A stretch of 64,000 nt of DNA from Nonomuraea sp. SYSU D8015 (GCF_008065375.1 NZ_VJYI01000006.1:434001-498000); one strand, 5' to 3'. Shown: positions 44,201 to 52,286, counted from the stretch's first letter. Made by a program: numbers and translations. Notes: generated by a model not told the origin, from the sequence alone.

Positions 44201-44754
44201 GTGGCGGTCGCCGGGGCGCTCGCCTTCTTGGGCGCTGCAGCCGTGGGGGTGCCGGTCTTGCCGGATGCCGGAGACCCGGCCTTGCCGGATGCGGTCTTCG
44301 CCTTCCCGGGCGACGTGCTCGGGCCGGGCTTTCCGGGCGACTCGGGCGCGCCGTCAGCCCGCTCGGCGGCGCCGTCAGCGTCCGGGGAGGAGGTGCCGTC
44401 GGCCTCCGGGGAGGAGGCGTCGTCGGGACTCTGGACGGGCATGGAGACCGTCCCGGCGGCCCCGGGATCGGAGTCCTCGGCGGCGGTCGGCGGGTGGCCG
44501 ATGTGGAGAGGGCCCGGGATCCGGAACGTCGTGGTCTGGTCGGCGGCCGCCTCGTCCGGATCGGCCGGGGAGTCCGGGCCCTCGGATCCCTCCGGTGCGG
44601 AGGGCTCCTTGTCGAACGTCAGCTTCGGGATGACCCCGGTAGCCTCCGGATCGAAGGGCACGTCTGACTCCTCCTTGTCCCCACGCACGTCCGAGGAGCC
44701 GGTGATCCCCGTTGTCATGCCATCGCCGTCCCGTTGCCTCACGTTGACCATCAT
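41215..44754 (-). CDS. Very large polytopic membrane protein with disordered N-terminus; putative glycan polymerase or GT-C
   Basis: 1179 residues. Residues 1 to about 470 are Ala/Gly/Pro/Thr/Ser-rich and without hydrophobic segments, hence cytoplasmic and disordered. From about 472 there are some 12-13 membrane helices. A conserved-looking external loop holds DARMGWPGFFALFAF and YFSPQGFTFALYL. A soluble stretch (about 970-1110) lies before the last helices. The topology suits a GT-C glycosyltransferase or polymerase, but no catalytic DD/DE can be assigned. The start overlaps the flippase stop (ATGA), fixing it at 44754; a second ATG follows at 44751. Setting: flippase, glycosyltransferases and deacetylase upstream. 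Confidence 0.8.
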   Translation of the reverse strand: MMVNVRQRDGDGMTTGITGSSDVRGDKEESDVPFDPEATGVIPKLTFDKEPSAPEGSEGPDSPADPDEAAADQTTTFRIPGPLHIGHPPTAAEDSDPGAAGTVSMPVQSPDDASSPEADGTSSPDADGAAERADGAPESPGKPGPSTSPGKAKTASGKAGSPASGKTGTPTAAAPKKASAPATATPAEAGTPEGAAAKAGAADAPPKTDDTATGKTGQAPPPAKTGDTPTGKEQPSAKTGQPQSPTTPDTTPTNPGLRTQPTSGPQPAGGPQPTNGPQPAGGGQARNTSPSSGGAKAPSGPQPATGAKSTGSPQPTSGPQQVAGGKSTGGPQPVAAQGNVGAKENAGESKGASPAEAPAKETTKRPATGTPSAGGKAADASAAAGTLPRNVMPTGAPPTGASTTGAPTTGAPTTGGPAAGGPSALVQPVGAPSKAPSGPGGPSALPQQSPPRQAAAEAASRPRTAGGRIGALIASAPKWLPVLLVLEGLIMYVLALKVPPGPLRGVDPNDIDGLGLISALPATAFIAILIMIVSFFVTVAQSTDRKFLLLFQIAAITFALHGAGALVAEEPRFPTAYIHAGFVDFISRTGETAISIDARMGWPGFFALFAFVTKAAGITDMTPILQWTPLLSNLLYLLPFVLILRQVVATTRARWFAALLFVLVQWIGQDYFSPQGFTFALYLAWVAILLRWFGRVEPRTKPIPPKGLRRLLGRLDAMTPGELANTGTYRADKLLMLMMLLALFFAAVASHQITPFMMLGVVTAFLIFKRTSLTWALPFFLGLVVLAWISYMTVGFWASQIDAIFGGLGNILQNLRSNTGDRIEGSDPAHAMVLQARLGILVVILGLAAAGLFRRLRRGVFDRSALILLCVPVLALGLQSYGGEIGLRIYMFALPGACLLAAYAFFPNLPADSADVREETVPLRKRNVRFNPQLTRKISVVLAACFAVLFAFAFFLARYGNEKFERVTAGEVAAMHYVYDHDKPSARVIYLVPKEGPEVTPTMPWGERDVEIVSFNQQALVHKDPTKIADAVKKLKESARNSYLMVSRGQVSYLQLNEGFPADWGERFRAALDASPDLKRVYSNKDAALYTWKKFVRGTEIPEPNQYQGRGDPTSPWTPVGVGALGVTWVALFGYEIIRLNGPNRARKARRRLLYLAVPAFVVAIAVIVERFVYIAQNN
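43511..43579. repeat. Tandem 15-bp coding repeat
   Basis: The unit GGTGGTCGGTGCTCC and variants is repeated about four and a half times; on the minus strand it encodes Gly-Ala-Pro-Thr-Thr repeats in the disordered N-terminal region of the large membrane protein. It is a likely site of slippage. Confidence 0.8.
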
Positions 44755-46067
44755 GAAGCCCCGGACGACCCCTGGGTGACAGTCGCCTTCGCTGCATCGC
44801 CGAACTTGAGAATTTTACGTAGATTACCGAAGATCAGGAGTGCCACGAGCAGCTCGCTGAAGAGCAGTCCGTACCCCACCGCGTTCACATGGGCGAACGG
44901 GAACAGCGCCAGGGTGGACACCAGCACGAGCACGGCGAGGCCGATCTGGACGGTCGCCAGCGCCCGCGCCCTGCTCTGGGCCCGCAGCGCGCTCAGGTAC
45001 ACCTCGATCAGCACCCGCGGCAGCACGGCAAGCGCCATCAGCCGCAGCAGCAGCGTGCCCTCCTCGGCGAACTCCGACCCGAAGATCGTGAGGATCAGCG
45101 GCGCGCCGAGAATCGCCACGGTGATGATGGGTGTGACGATCACGAAGGCCCGTCGCAGGGCCCGCCGGCAGTTCGCGGCCAGCTGGGCGGGGTCGAAGGA
45201 GCCCTCGACGGTCAGCGACACGGCCATGTTCATGGCCAGCAGCTCGATCATGCTGGCCAGCGTGTGCGCCATCGAGAAGCGCCCGAACGTGGCCTCGCCC
45301 ACCTGCGTGGCGATCACCACGGGCACGAGGTAGACGATCGCCAGGATCGACAGCGTCCCGGGGAAGTCCCCTGCTAGGAACCTTCCAATTTCACGCAGGC
45401 GGGGCGGCTCCTGGACGGGAGCGGCCTGCTTGACGTGCCGGGGCACGACCACGAAGAAGATCAGCCAGTTGACCGGGATCAGCGCCAGCGCGGTCGGGAT
45501 CACCCAGGAGACGAAGATCCCGCCCTCGGGCAGCGCGCCCGCCAGCGCGACCAGCAGCCCCATCTTGACCAGGCCGAAGACGAGGTTGTTGAACGGCACG
45601 AACGGGGCCCTGCGCAGCCCGGTCAGCACCACGTCCTGCAGCGTGAAGACGGCCCACACGACCACGGACGCCAGGAAGAACAGGCCGGGCCCGAAGCCGC
45701 CCAGCACCTGGTACGTCTCGCCCCACATCGGCAGCGTCAGCAGGAAGCCCAGTGCGGCGACCCCGCCGGTGGCGGCGGCCAGGCCGTACCCGCGCAGGAT
45801 CAGCTCGGGCGTGCGGCGGCCCGCCACCGGCAGATAGCGGGCCAGAGCTCCCACGAACCCCAGTGCGGTCAGCGACGCGAACAGCCGCATCGCCGTGATC
45901 ACCGCCTGCCCGCGGCCGAACTCCTCGGGCGTGTAGTAGTGGGCGGCCAGCAGCCAGTAGCCCATGCCGAGCACACCGGTGATGACCGTGTTCCCCATGA
46001 GCGCGTAGCCCTGGCGGAAAAGGGGGTTGCGGAGGTCGTGGAGGAGCTTCCGCCAGACGCTAGACAT
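44751..46067 (-). CDS. Oligosaccharide flippase family protein (MOP/Wzx-like)
   Basis: 438 residues with 12-14 helices. GYALMGNTVITGVLGMGYWLLAA and EEFGRGQAVITAMRLFASLTALG are typical for the MurJ/Wzx (polysaccharide_synt) family. It should move lipid-linked repeat units across the membrane. It overlaps the deacetylase gene by 8 bp upstream and the large membrane protein by 4 bp downstream, so the three are translated as a chain. Confidence 0.9.
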   Translation of the reverse strand: MSSVWRKLLHDLRNPLFRQGYALMGNTVITGVLGMGYWLLAAHYYTPEEFGRGQAVITAMRLFASLTALGFVGALARYLPVAGRRTPELILRGYGLAAATGGVAALGFLLTLPMWGETYQVLGGFGPGLFFLASVVVWAVFTLQDVVLTGLRRAPFVPFNNLVFGLVKMGLLVALAGALPEGGIFVSWVIPTALALIPVNWLIFFVVVPRHVKQAAPVQEPPRLREIGRFLAGDFPGTLSILAIVYLVPVVIATQVGEATFGRFSMAHTLASMIELLAMNMAVSLTVEGSFDPAQLAANCRRALRRAFVIVTPIITVAILGAPLILTIFGSEFAEEGTLLLRLMALAVLPRVLIEVYLSALRAQSRARALATVQIGLAVLVLVSTLALFPFAHVNAVGYGLLFSELLVALLIFGNLRKILKFGDAAKATVTQGSSGAS

Positions 46068-46863
46068 TTCCGCGCACCCGCTGCAGCCCGTACCTCGTGC
46101 GCCGCACGACCGCGTACCCCTTGGTGAGGATGCGTTCGCGCAGGTAGATGAGAGGTACGGCGGTGCCTTCGACGGCGCGCTTGAACATGTTGATGGTCGT
46201 GCCCTTGCCGACCGTCAACCGGGGGATGGCGAGCATGTCGTGCCGGTCCGCGGCGATCGTGTTGGCCACGGCGCAAGCTGCGAAATATCCGGCCTTGCGT
46301 ACTTCGCGGCGCACCCGGGCGCTGGAGTACCCGTAGGGGTAGGCCATGGTGGCGACCGGCTTGCCGATCTTGTCTTCCAGCAGGCCCTTGTTCCTGCGCA
46401 GCTCCTGCCGCAGGTCCTCGGTGCGGAGCTGGTCCAGCTGCGGGTGGCTGTGACTGTGGCCGCCGATCTCGATGCCGGTCTGCGCGGCCTCGCGGGCCTG
46501 GCCCCAGGACAGCATGTCGTCCAGCGGCCGGCCCGCGGCCTCCTCGCCCGCGTCGGACACCCAGCCGCTGGTCAGGAAGACCGTGGCCGGGAAGTTGTAG
46601 CGATCGAGCAGCGGCAGCGCATGGGTGTGGAAGTCGGCGTAGCCGTCGTCGAAGGTCACCACGACCGGCTTGTCCGGCACCGTACGGCCGTCGATCTTGT
46701 TGAGCGCGGCCACCAGGTCACCCAGCGTGAGCGGCGTGAAGCCGCTCTCCTTCAGGTAGGCGAGCTGCTCCTCCAGGTCCGACGGCCGCACCGAGTGCGG
46801 GCGGGTCTCGTCGTTGGGGGTGTCGGTGACGGAGTGGTACATCAGGATCGGTACGCGGATCAT
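46060..46863 (-). CDS. Polysaccharide deacetylase (NodB/CE4)
   Basis: 267 residues. Motif 1 VTFDDGYAD gives the catalytic base and metal Asp, motif 2 GGHSHSHPQL the metal His pair, motif 3 MAYPYGYSS (the R of the usual RxPY group is replaced). YHSVTDTPND at the start and PRLTV near the end fit the extracellular or periplasmic PgaB/PelA-like members, but no signal peptide is visible, so it may act on cytosolic lipid-linked GlcNAc. Translationally coupled on both sides. Confidence 0.9.
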   Translation of the reverse strand: MIRVPILMYHSVTDTPNDETRPHSVRPSDLEEQLAYLKESGFTPLTLGDLVAALNKIDGRTVPDKPVVVTFDDGYADFHTHALPLLDRYNFPATVFLTSGWVSDAGEEAAGRPLDDMLSWGQAREAAQTGIEIGGHSHSHPQLDQLRTEDLRQELRRNKGLLEDKIGKPVATMAYPYGYSSARVRREVRKAGYFAACAVANTIAADRHDMLAIPRLTVGKGTTINMFKRAVEGTAVPLIYLRERILTKGYAVVRRTRYGLQRVRGNV

Positions 46864-47801
46864 GACCGTGCCGCCTTAAGCCGTACGGAACCCACCACGT
46901 AGCCCCAGGTCGTCCAGGCCAGCCCGATGACGATCGCGGCCGCCCGGCCGAGCCCGCCCAGGTCGCCGCGCACGGCCTCGCCGATTCCGCGCAGCGCGCC
47001 GAGCGGGAGCGTCTTGAGTGCGTGCGCCCGCTCGCTGGCCAGCCCGTCCTGGGTGCCGACCTCCTGGGTCACCAGGGCCTTCGACAGCCCTTCCGCGTAG
47101 CACCTGGACCTGAAGTACGCGAACCGCTCGCGCTGCCTGGACACCTTGTGCCCGATCACGGCGCGCGGCTCGAACAGCATGACCGAGCCGGGTTTGCGCT
47201 GGCTCAGCCGGATGCAGAACTCCGTCTCCTCGCACCCCAGCGGGCGCGACTTGCGCCCCTGCACGCTGCGTCCGATGCCGCTGTGGAAACCGCCCACCTC
47301 GGACACGACGTCGCGCAGGAACGCCGCGTTGCCACCCATCACGTTACGGATCGGCGCACGCACCTCGGGCATGCCGCGGTACGTGCAGCCGACCGTCCAG
47401 TCGAACTCGTACGGGAACCACCGGGGCCGCCGCCCCGACGCCCACAGGGGGTCGGTGCGGCCGCCCACGCCCACCACTCCGGACTCCTGGAAGCCCTCCT
47501 CCAAAGCTTCCAGCCACCCCGGATCGGCGACCGCGTCGTCGTCGAGGAACGCGACAATTTCCCCGTTGGCCGTGGCCACACCGGTGTTCTTGCCGCCGGA
47601 CAGCCCCTGCTCGTGAGTGTTCTCCACCACGATGGCCTGCGGGTACTCGCGCTTGAGCTTGAGGTGCAGGTCGGGGTTGTGATCGACCACCAGGATCAGC
47701 TCGTGTGCCGGGCGTGTCTGGTTCTCGACCGACTCGACTGCCTGCCTGATGTCCTCCCACCGGTCCTCGGTGTAGACGCAGATGACAACAGACGTGTTCA
47801 C
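46860..47801 (-). CDS. Family 2 glycosyltransferase
   Basis: 313 residues. The GT-A domain has VVICVYTEDRW, VVDHNPD, GLSGGKNTGV, FLDDDAVAD (the DDD metal triad) and a C-terminal hydrophobic segment (about 288-308). CEETEFCIRL is the acceptor-side ED motif. It likely adds one sugar to a lipid-linked intermediate. The start is 11 bp after the stop of the next glycosyltransferase; the stop overlaps the deacetylase ATG by 4 bp. Confidence 0.92.
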   Translation of the reverse strand: MNTSVVICVYTEDRWEDIRQAVESVENQTRPAHELILVVDHNPDLHLKLKREYPQAIVVENTHEQGLSGGKNTGVATANGEIVAFLDDDAVADPGWLEALEEGFQESGVVGVGGRTDPLWASGRRPRWFPYEFDWTVGCTYRGMPEVRAPIRNVMGGNAAFLRDVVSEVGGFHSGIGRSVQGRKSRPLGCEETEFCIRLSQRKPGSVMLFEPRAVIGHKVSRQRERFAYFRSRCYAEGLSKALVTQEVGTQDGLASERAHALKTLPLGALRGIGEAVRGDLGGLGRAAAIVIGLAWTTWGYVVGSVRLKAARS

Positions 47802-47812
47802 AACGTTCCTTC

Positions 47813-48646
47813 TTAAGCGACGCCTCGGTCAGCGGCGGGAGTGGCCTTGGGCTCAGGCTGAGGGGAAGTGGGCTGGCGCTTCCACTCCTTCAGGATGGTC
47901 TTGAGCACGCGGAAGCCGTCTCGTACGACGTGAAGATTGCTCTCGCCGTGAATGCGGTTGCGCTCGTGGCTCGGCACCTCGTGCACCTTCAGCCCGGCCT
48001 TGGCGGCCCGCACGTTCATCAGGGTCTCCACCTCGAAGCCGTCGCAGTCGAGGTTGAGGGTGTCCAGGTGGCGGGCCCAGAAGGCGTTGTAGCCGTAGCA
48101 CAGGTCGGTGTACTTGGTGTTGTACATGACGTTGACGATGCCGGTGAGGATCTTGTTGCCGAGCCGCCGGTTGAACGTCAGGTCGTCGCTGCCGCCACCC
48201 GAGGCGTACCGCGAGCCCTTGACGAAGTCGGCGCCCGTCACCAGCGCGCCCACGAAATTGATGATCTCGCGGCCGTCGGTCGAGCCGTCGGCGTCGATCA
48301 TCACGATGATGTCACTGGTGCACGCGGCGAAACCGGCGGCCAGGGCATCGCCTTTGCCCTTGCCGGTCTGCGTGATCACCTTCACGTTGGGGCGCAGCCG
48401 TTTGGCCACGGCCACCGTGTCGTCGGTGGAGTTGCCGTCGACGAGCACGATCTCGTCGATCCACTGCGGAATCGTGGCGAAGACATGGGGGAGGTTCTCG
48501 GCCTCGTTCATCGCCGGCACGACCACGCTCACCGTGGGTGAGATGGCCAGGTGCGGCGTGACGGGCGTGAAGCTCGAGGGCGGCGGCATCGAGCGGAGAG
48601 GCGAGGAGTGGACCTTGCCGTTGTGCTTGGTGATCTCGGGACTCAT
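47813..48646 (-). CDS. Family 2 glycosyltransferase (DPM/DPG synthase-like)
   Basis: 277 residues. VSVVVPAMNEAENL, EIVLVDGNSTDDTV, GKGKGDALAAGF, DIIVMIDADGSTD and the later GYNAFWARHLD (acceptor helix) match the dolichol-phosphate mannose synthase-like GT2 group. There is no membrane helix at the C-terminus. It could charge a polyprenyl-phosphate sugar for a GT-C enzyme such as the large membrane protein of this operon. A 141-bp GT-rich gap separates it from the acyltransferase gene. Confidence 0.92.
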   Translation of the reverse strand: MSPEITKHNGKVHSSPLRSMPPPSSFTPVTPHLAISPTVSVVVPAMNEAENLPHVFATIPQWIDEIVLVDGNSTDDTVAVAKRLRPNVKVITQTGKGKGDALAAGFAACTSDIIVMIDADGSTDGREIINFVGALVTGADFVKGSRYASGGGSDDLTFNRRLGNKILTGIVNVMYNTKYTDLCYGYNAFWARHLDTLNLDCDGFEVETLMNVRAAKAGLKVHEVPSHERNRIHGESNLHVVRDGFRVLKTILKEWKRQPTSPQPEPKATPAADRGVA

Positions 48647-48787
48647 GGCGAGGGATATCCTTCCGGGGCCCTCCCCTGCGGGCCGGACGGAGCCAGCCCC
48701 GGGTGCTGCGGGAATGGCGAAGCCGGTGAACGGTGCATGAAGGGTCCTGTGGAGTGAGGGTGTGTGTGCCGGGGTGTGGTGGTGCGC

Positions 48788-49921
48788 TCAGCGTGCTCCG
48801 GTCGGTTCCTTGACGACTGCGTTGGGTGACTCCTGTTGCTGCTGCGTTAAGGTGCGCACCCGACCGAAGCCCTTGAGGACACGGTCGGCCGCTCTATAAA
48901 GAGACGGCCGATCCATGACAATTGTTCGGGCTTTGTTGAAAGGAGTTCGGCCCATCCAGTGAACCGCCGCCGTCGCGGACGGTCGTGAGATACGGCCTTC
49001 GGCAACGTACAGGACACCGCTCTTGAGCCAGTCCTTGTATTCCTTGCCGCCCTTGCCCATGTCGACCATGTGCAGCCCGGCGTTCGCGGCGGCCTCGGCC
49101 ATCTGGAGGTGATGGACGATGCCGGGCGAATAGCGGGCGTACTCGGTGTCGTAGGCGGGGAACCACCCTACAAGCGTCGTCGCCGTACGGAGGCCGAAAT
49201 GTCCGGCGACCGGCACGTCACCCGCATAAAGCATGGTGAGGACGCCTGCGAAGTCTGATGAGTTCTCGGCATGCATCATGTCGGTCAGCTCGACGATCCA
49301 CGGCTGGGCGAACCTGTCGACCCGGCCGGTGCGGCGGTACTGGTCCGACTTCCAGGACAGCAGCGTGCGCAGCACCTCGGGGTCGGCCGAGGACCACTCG
49401 AAGCGCAGCTCCCCCTGTTCGCGGCCGAGCTTGCGCTCTTTGTAGCGGACGGTCTTGAGGTTCTTCGGCGAGTTGGCCTTGACCTGCTCGATCCATGCGT
49501 CGAAGCCGGCGGTGAAGTCCATCACCGGCGCGGGGCGCACGTCCGCCTCGTACGGGGCGAACGTCGGCTGCCCGGCCACTAAGTGATCGAAGTCGAACAC
49601 GCTGAGCTTGCAGGCCCGCAGCAGGGCCTTCGCGTCGAGCTTCAGATCGGGGACCGAGATCAGACCGTGGCATGTGGTGAGGAAGCCGCCGAGCGGTTTG
49701 CCGATGCCGAAGCTGTGCCGCTCGTACGGGAAGAATCCCGCGATGCCGCTCCCGTTGGAGATGACCGCCACCCTCACGTAGTCGCGCAAGCGGTCCATCG
49801 CCACGGCGAACTCGACCGACAGGAACGGGTTGTCCAGACTCGGGTCGGCCTTCTGCAGCTCACGCCAACGGGCCCGCTCGGAGTCACCGAGCTCTCCCGG
49901 CCGAACTACCTGGATGTTCAC
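48788..49921 (-). CDS. GNAT/FemAB-like acyltransferase (CelD/BcsL type), paralogue 2
   Basis: 377 residues from GTG 49921, which overlaps the upstream stop (GTGA) and has AGGA ahead; the frame extends 38 codons further but without family-like sequence. LDNPFLSVEFA, FFPYERHSFGIGKP, LLSWKSDQYRRTGR, AGHFGLR and VDMGKGGKEYKDWLK repeat the motif order of the copy at 26212-27294. In this operon it probably acylates a sugar of the surface polymer. The C-terminal 20 residues, rich in Gln and Pro, are unique to this copy. Confidence 0.87.
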   Translation of the reverse strand: MNIQVVRPGELGDSERARWRELQKADPSLDNPFLSVEFAVAMDRLRDYVRVAVISNGSGIAGFFPYERHSFGIGKPLGGFLTTCHGLISVPDLKLDAKALLRACKLSVFDFDHLVAGQPTFAPYEADVRPAPVMDFTAGFDAWIEQVKANSPKNLKTVRYKERKLGREQGELRFEWSSADPEVLRTLLSWKSDQYRRTGRVDRFAQPWIVELTDMMHAENSSDFAGVLTMLYAGDVPVAGHFGLRTATTLVGWFPAYDTEYARYSPGIVHHLQMAEAAANAGLHMVDMGKGGKEYKDWLKSGVLYVAEGRISRPSATAAVHWMGRTPFNKARTIVMDRPSLYRAADRVLKGFGRVRTLTQQQQESPNAVVKEPTGAR

Positions 49922-50289
49922 CTTGTCCTGGCCCCCACTTCGGTCCTCATGCCCTTCCCCCGGTACAACACGCGGAGCACGTACATGAACCCGCCGAGCA
50001 CGGCGACCGTCGCCACGCCGGCCCTCGGAGACCATGCGCCGAAGAGCAGCATGGCCTCGGCGAGAAGCACGTTCAGTACGAGGCTTGCCGCAGCTCCTAC
50101 TGATAGTGCGGCAAGTGGGTCACGATCACGCAACAGTCCCACCACTGCCGCTCCTGGAACAACCAGAAGGAACAGGGAGATCAGGAAAGGTCTCAGCGGC
50201 GTCTCGATATCGAACAGCGCCACGACCGCTCCCGCTATGCAGGCGAGCCCCACCAGCCAGGCGAGGGCTCTGCGGTGCTGCTTGAGCAT
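49918..50289 (-). CDS. Small integral membrane protein, first gene of polysaccharide operon
   Basis: 123 residues with four hydrophobic segments (about 8-28, 33-52, 60-80 and 88-106) separated by LRDRDP. No family recognised. AGGAG directly precedes the ATG, with GGAGAGG a little further upstream. It shares a 4-bp overlap with the acyltransferase gene. It may be a subunit or regulator of the polymer export machinery (inference). Confidence 0.75.
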   Translation of the reverse strand: MLKQHRRALAWLVGLACIAGAVVALFDIETPLRPFLISLFLLVVPGAAVVGLLRDRDPLAALSVGAAASLVLNVLLAEAMLLFGAWSPRAGVATVAVLGGFMYVLRVLYRGKGMRTEVGARTR

Positions 50290-50574
50290 CTCCTGTACCT
50301 CTCCTGCTCCAACTGCTTAAGGCACGACTGATCGCAATTCATGGGACCAATCCGTGCCGGGACACGTCAATGCCGACGCTTGGCGACGCACTCCGGTTTA
50401 CCGGCAGGCAGAGATTTCTTGTGTGACGTCCAACACAAGGTCAAGCGGTCTCCGGCCCCGACGTGGTCCCCAAGTCAACCAGAATGCCCTATGTGACCAA
50501 GGATGTTCGAGTCGGGGTCCGGTATATACCCGTTTGTCGACTAAAGGCGAGTCTACTGTGACCTGGCGTTCCCT
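50290..50574 (-). promoter_or_regulatory. Promoter region of polysaccharide operon with inverted repeat 50418-50439
   Basis: This 285-bp gap holds no credible gene. CTTGTGT (50418-50424) and ACACAAG (50433-50439) form a perfect 7-bp inverted repeat around GACGTCCA. It abuts TTGACC on the minus strand (50444-50439), a possible -35. GGTATATACC (50521-50530) is a second perfect palindrome. No clear -10 can be assigned. Confidence 0.45.
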
Positions 50575-52143
50575 TTACGCGCCGTTCATGCTGTCCGCTG
50601 AGGACGTCTCCCGCACGCTGGGTGACTCGGTCGGCTCGGGGGAGGCCGTCGGCTCGTCGATCGGCGGGTCGGATGCCTGGGGCTCCCGGCCGTCCCAGGA
50701 CAGCGAGCAGACGGCGGTGCCGCCATTCGAGGTGAAGGCGACCCGGCCGGTACCAGACCCGTTCGGGTCGACGACCGTCACCCAGATCTGGACCGAGCCG
50801 CCGGCCTTGATCGACCCGCTCGCCGGGAACACGTCCAGCCCCTGAGAGGCGGTCGCGACCCAGGACACCGAGGCGTTGCGGGCGCGGAGCCCGATCTTGG
50901 CCGCGCCGTCGATCCCGCTCGGGCACGAGGTGGCGAGCCTGGCGCCCGGCGCCGCGACCCGGCGGCGCGTGGGCGTGGGCGCGGTCGCGGGCCTGGCGCT
51001 CGGCCGCGAGGCGGCCGGCCGCCCGCCCGGCGTGGGGCTGGTGGAGGAGCGGGTGGCGCTCGGGCTCGGCGACGGGGAGGGCGACGGCGGGTCGTCCTCC
51101 TCCGGCACGGCCTCGGGGGTGGGGCTCTCCGTGCCGGACTCGGTGGGGAGCGTGGGCGTGGGGGCGAAGTGCAGCGCGGTGTCGTTCGCGGCCTCGCCGC
51201 CGTTGATCACGACCATGGCGCCGGTCGCGGCCAGCACGCACGCGCCCGCGAGCACCACCGGCGCCAGGCGGCGCGGCCGGCGCCGGCGCGAGCGGTGCTC
51301 GGACGTCACGGGGAACCCGGTCCGGTCGAAGCTGTCACCGCGATCCATGATCAGGGTGCGGGTCTGGTCGCGCTCCGGGCTGAGGCACGTGTCGATCACC
51401 CGGCGGCGCAGGGAGATCGGCGGGAACGCGACCGGCACCAGGTCCAGCAGCCGTCCCGCCGAGACCTGCCGGTGCCGCCCCTCCGTGCACACCTCGCAGC
51501 CGCCGATGTGCCCCGACAGCCGGCGCCGCAGCATCGGGGTGAGCGGTCCCTCCCAGGAATCGACCATCGCCGACAGGTCCGGGCAGTGCGCCCGGCCGGT
51601 CCTGGCCAGCACGACCGCCGCGGCGGCGATCTCCAGTTGCTCGCGGGCCCTGCCGAGCTTGGCGGCGGCCTGCCGCGAGGTCAGCGCCAGCACCGCGCCG
51701 ACCTCGGACGGGGTCAGGCCGTGGCGCAGCGACAGCTCCAGTGCCTCGCGCTCGGGTCGCCCCAGCTCGCACAACGTCTCGCGGACCAGCTCGGCCAGCT
51801 CGGGGTCGGCCTGCTCCTCGAGATCGGGCAGCGCCATGCCCTGCGCCGGGGTGCCGCTCCTGTGCGCCATCCTGGCCCGCACCTGGAACCTGGTCAGCGC
51901 GTACAGCCAGGCCCGCAGCCGGCCCGGCTCTTTCAGTCGCTCCACGCACCCCTGCGCGGTGACCAGGGCGTCGTGTACGGCGTCCGCCGCCAGCTCCCGA
52001 TCCCCGGCCATGGAGACGGCGTAGTCGTGCAGGCGCTCGGCGTACGCGTCGAAGAGCTTGGCGGGAGCGTCGGCGTCCGCACGCCGCAGAGCCTCGACGA
52101 GCTCATGGTCGTCGGCGCGATCGACGGTCGGCCATCCAGGCAC
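50575..52143 (-). CDS. Membrane-tethered ECF sigma factor fused to a zinc anti-sigma motif and an external domain
   Basis: 522 residues from GTG 52143, preceded by GGGGAGG. Sigma region 2 (about 26-95) and region 4 (about 125-172, ending SRQAAAKLGRAREQL) are intact. Directly after comes H186-x25-H212-x3-C216-x2-C219, the ZAS zinc anti-sigma signature. A basic stretch and one membrane helix (about 293-313) follow, then a Pro/Ser/Thr stalk and an external domain (about 405-500) with a Cys pair and a BACON-like pattern. One polypeptide thus carries sigma factor, inhibitor, anchor and sensor. Release by proteolysis is inferred. It lies beside the substrate-binding/VWA gene. Confidence 0.87.
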   Translation of the reverse strand: MPGWPTVDRADDHELVEALRRADADAPAKLFDAYAERLHDYAVSMAGDRELAADAVHDALVTAQGCVERLKEPGRLRAWLYALTRFQVRARMAHRSGTPAQGMALPDLEEQADPELAELVRETLCELGRPEREALELSLRHGLTPSEVGAVLALTSRQAAAKLGRAREQLEIAAAAVVLARTGRAHCPDLSAMVDSWEGPLTPMLRRRLSGHIGGCEVCTEGRHRQVSAGRLLDLVPVAFPPISLRRRVIDTCLSPERDQTRTLIMDRGDSFDRTGFPVTSEHRSRRRRPRRLAPVVLAGACVLAATGAMVVINGGEAANDTALHFAPTPTLPTESGTESPTPEAVPEEDDPPSPSPSPSPSATRSSTSPTPGGRPAASRPSARPATAPTPTRRRVAAPGARLATSCPSGIDGAAKIGLRARNASVSWVATASQGLDVFPASGSIKAGGSVQIWVTVVDPNGSGTGRVAFTSNGGTAVCSLSWDGREPQASDPPIDEPTASPEPTESPSVRETSSADSMNGA

Positions 52144-52286
52144 GGATTCCCTCCCCGCAGGTACGACGGGCACTCAAGCCCCACGCGGAGAGGACGCGGC
52201 CTCACTTGGACAGGTTCGCCCGCCATGCCCGTTGGGTATGGGGACGCCTGCTTATCGGCTCACTCCGTTCGGCGGCACTCCCTCGC

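Noticed and set aside
39946..50289. Secondary-metabolite (NRPS/PKS) biosynthetic cluster
   Set aside because: No carrier, adenylation, ketosynthase or terpene synthase domain is visible; the gene set is that of a polysaccharide locus.
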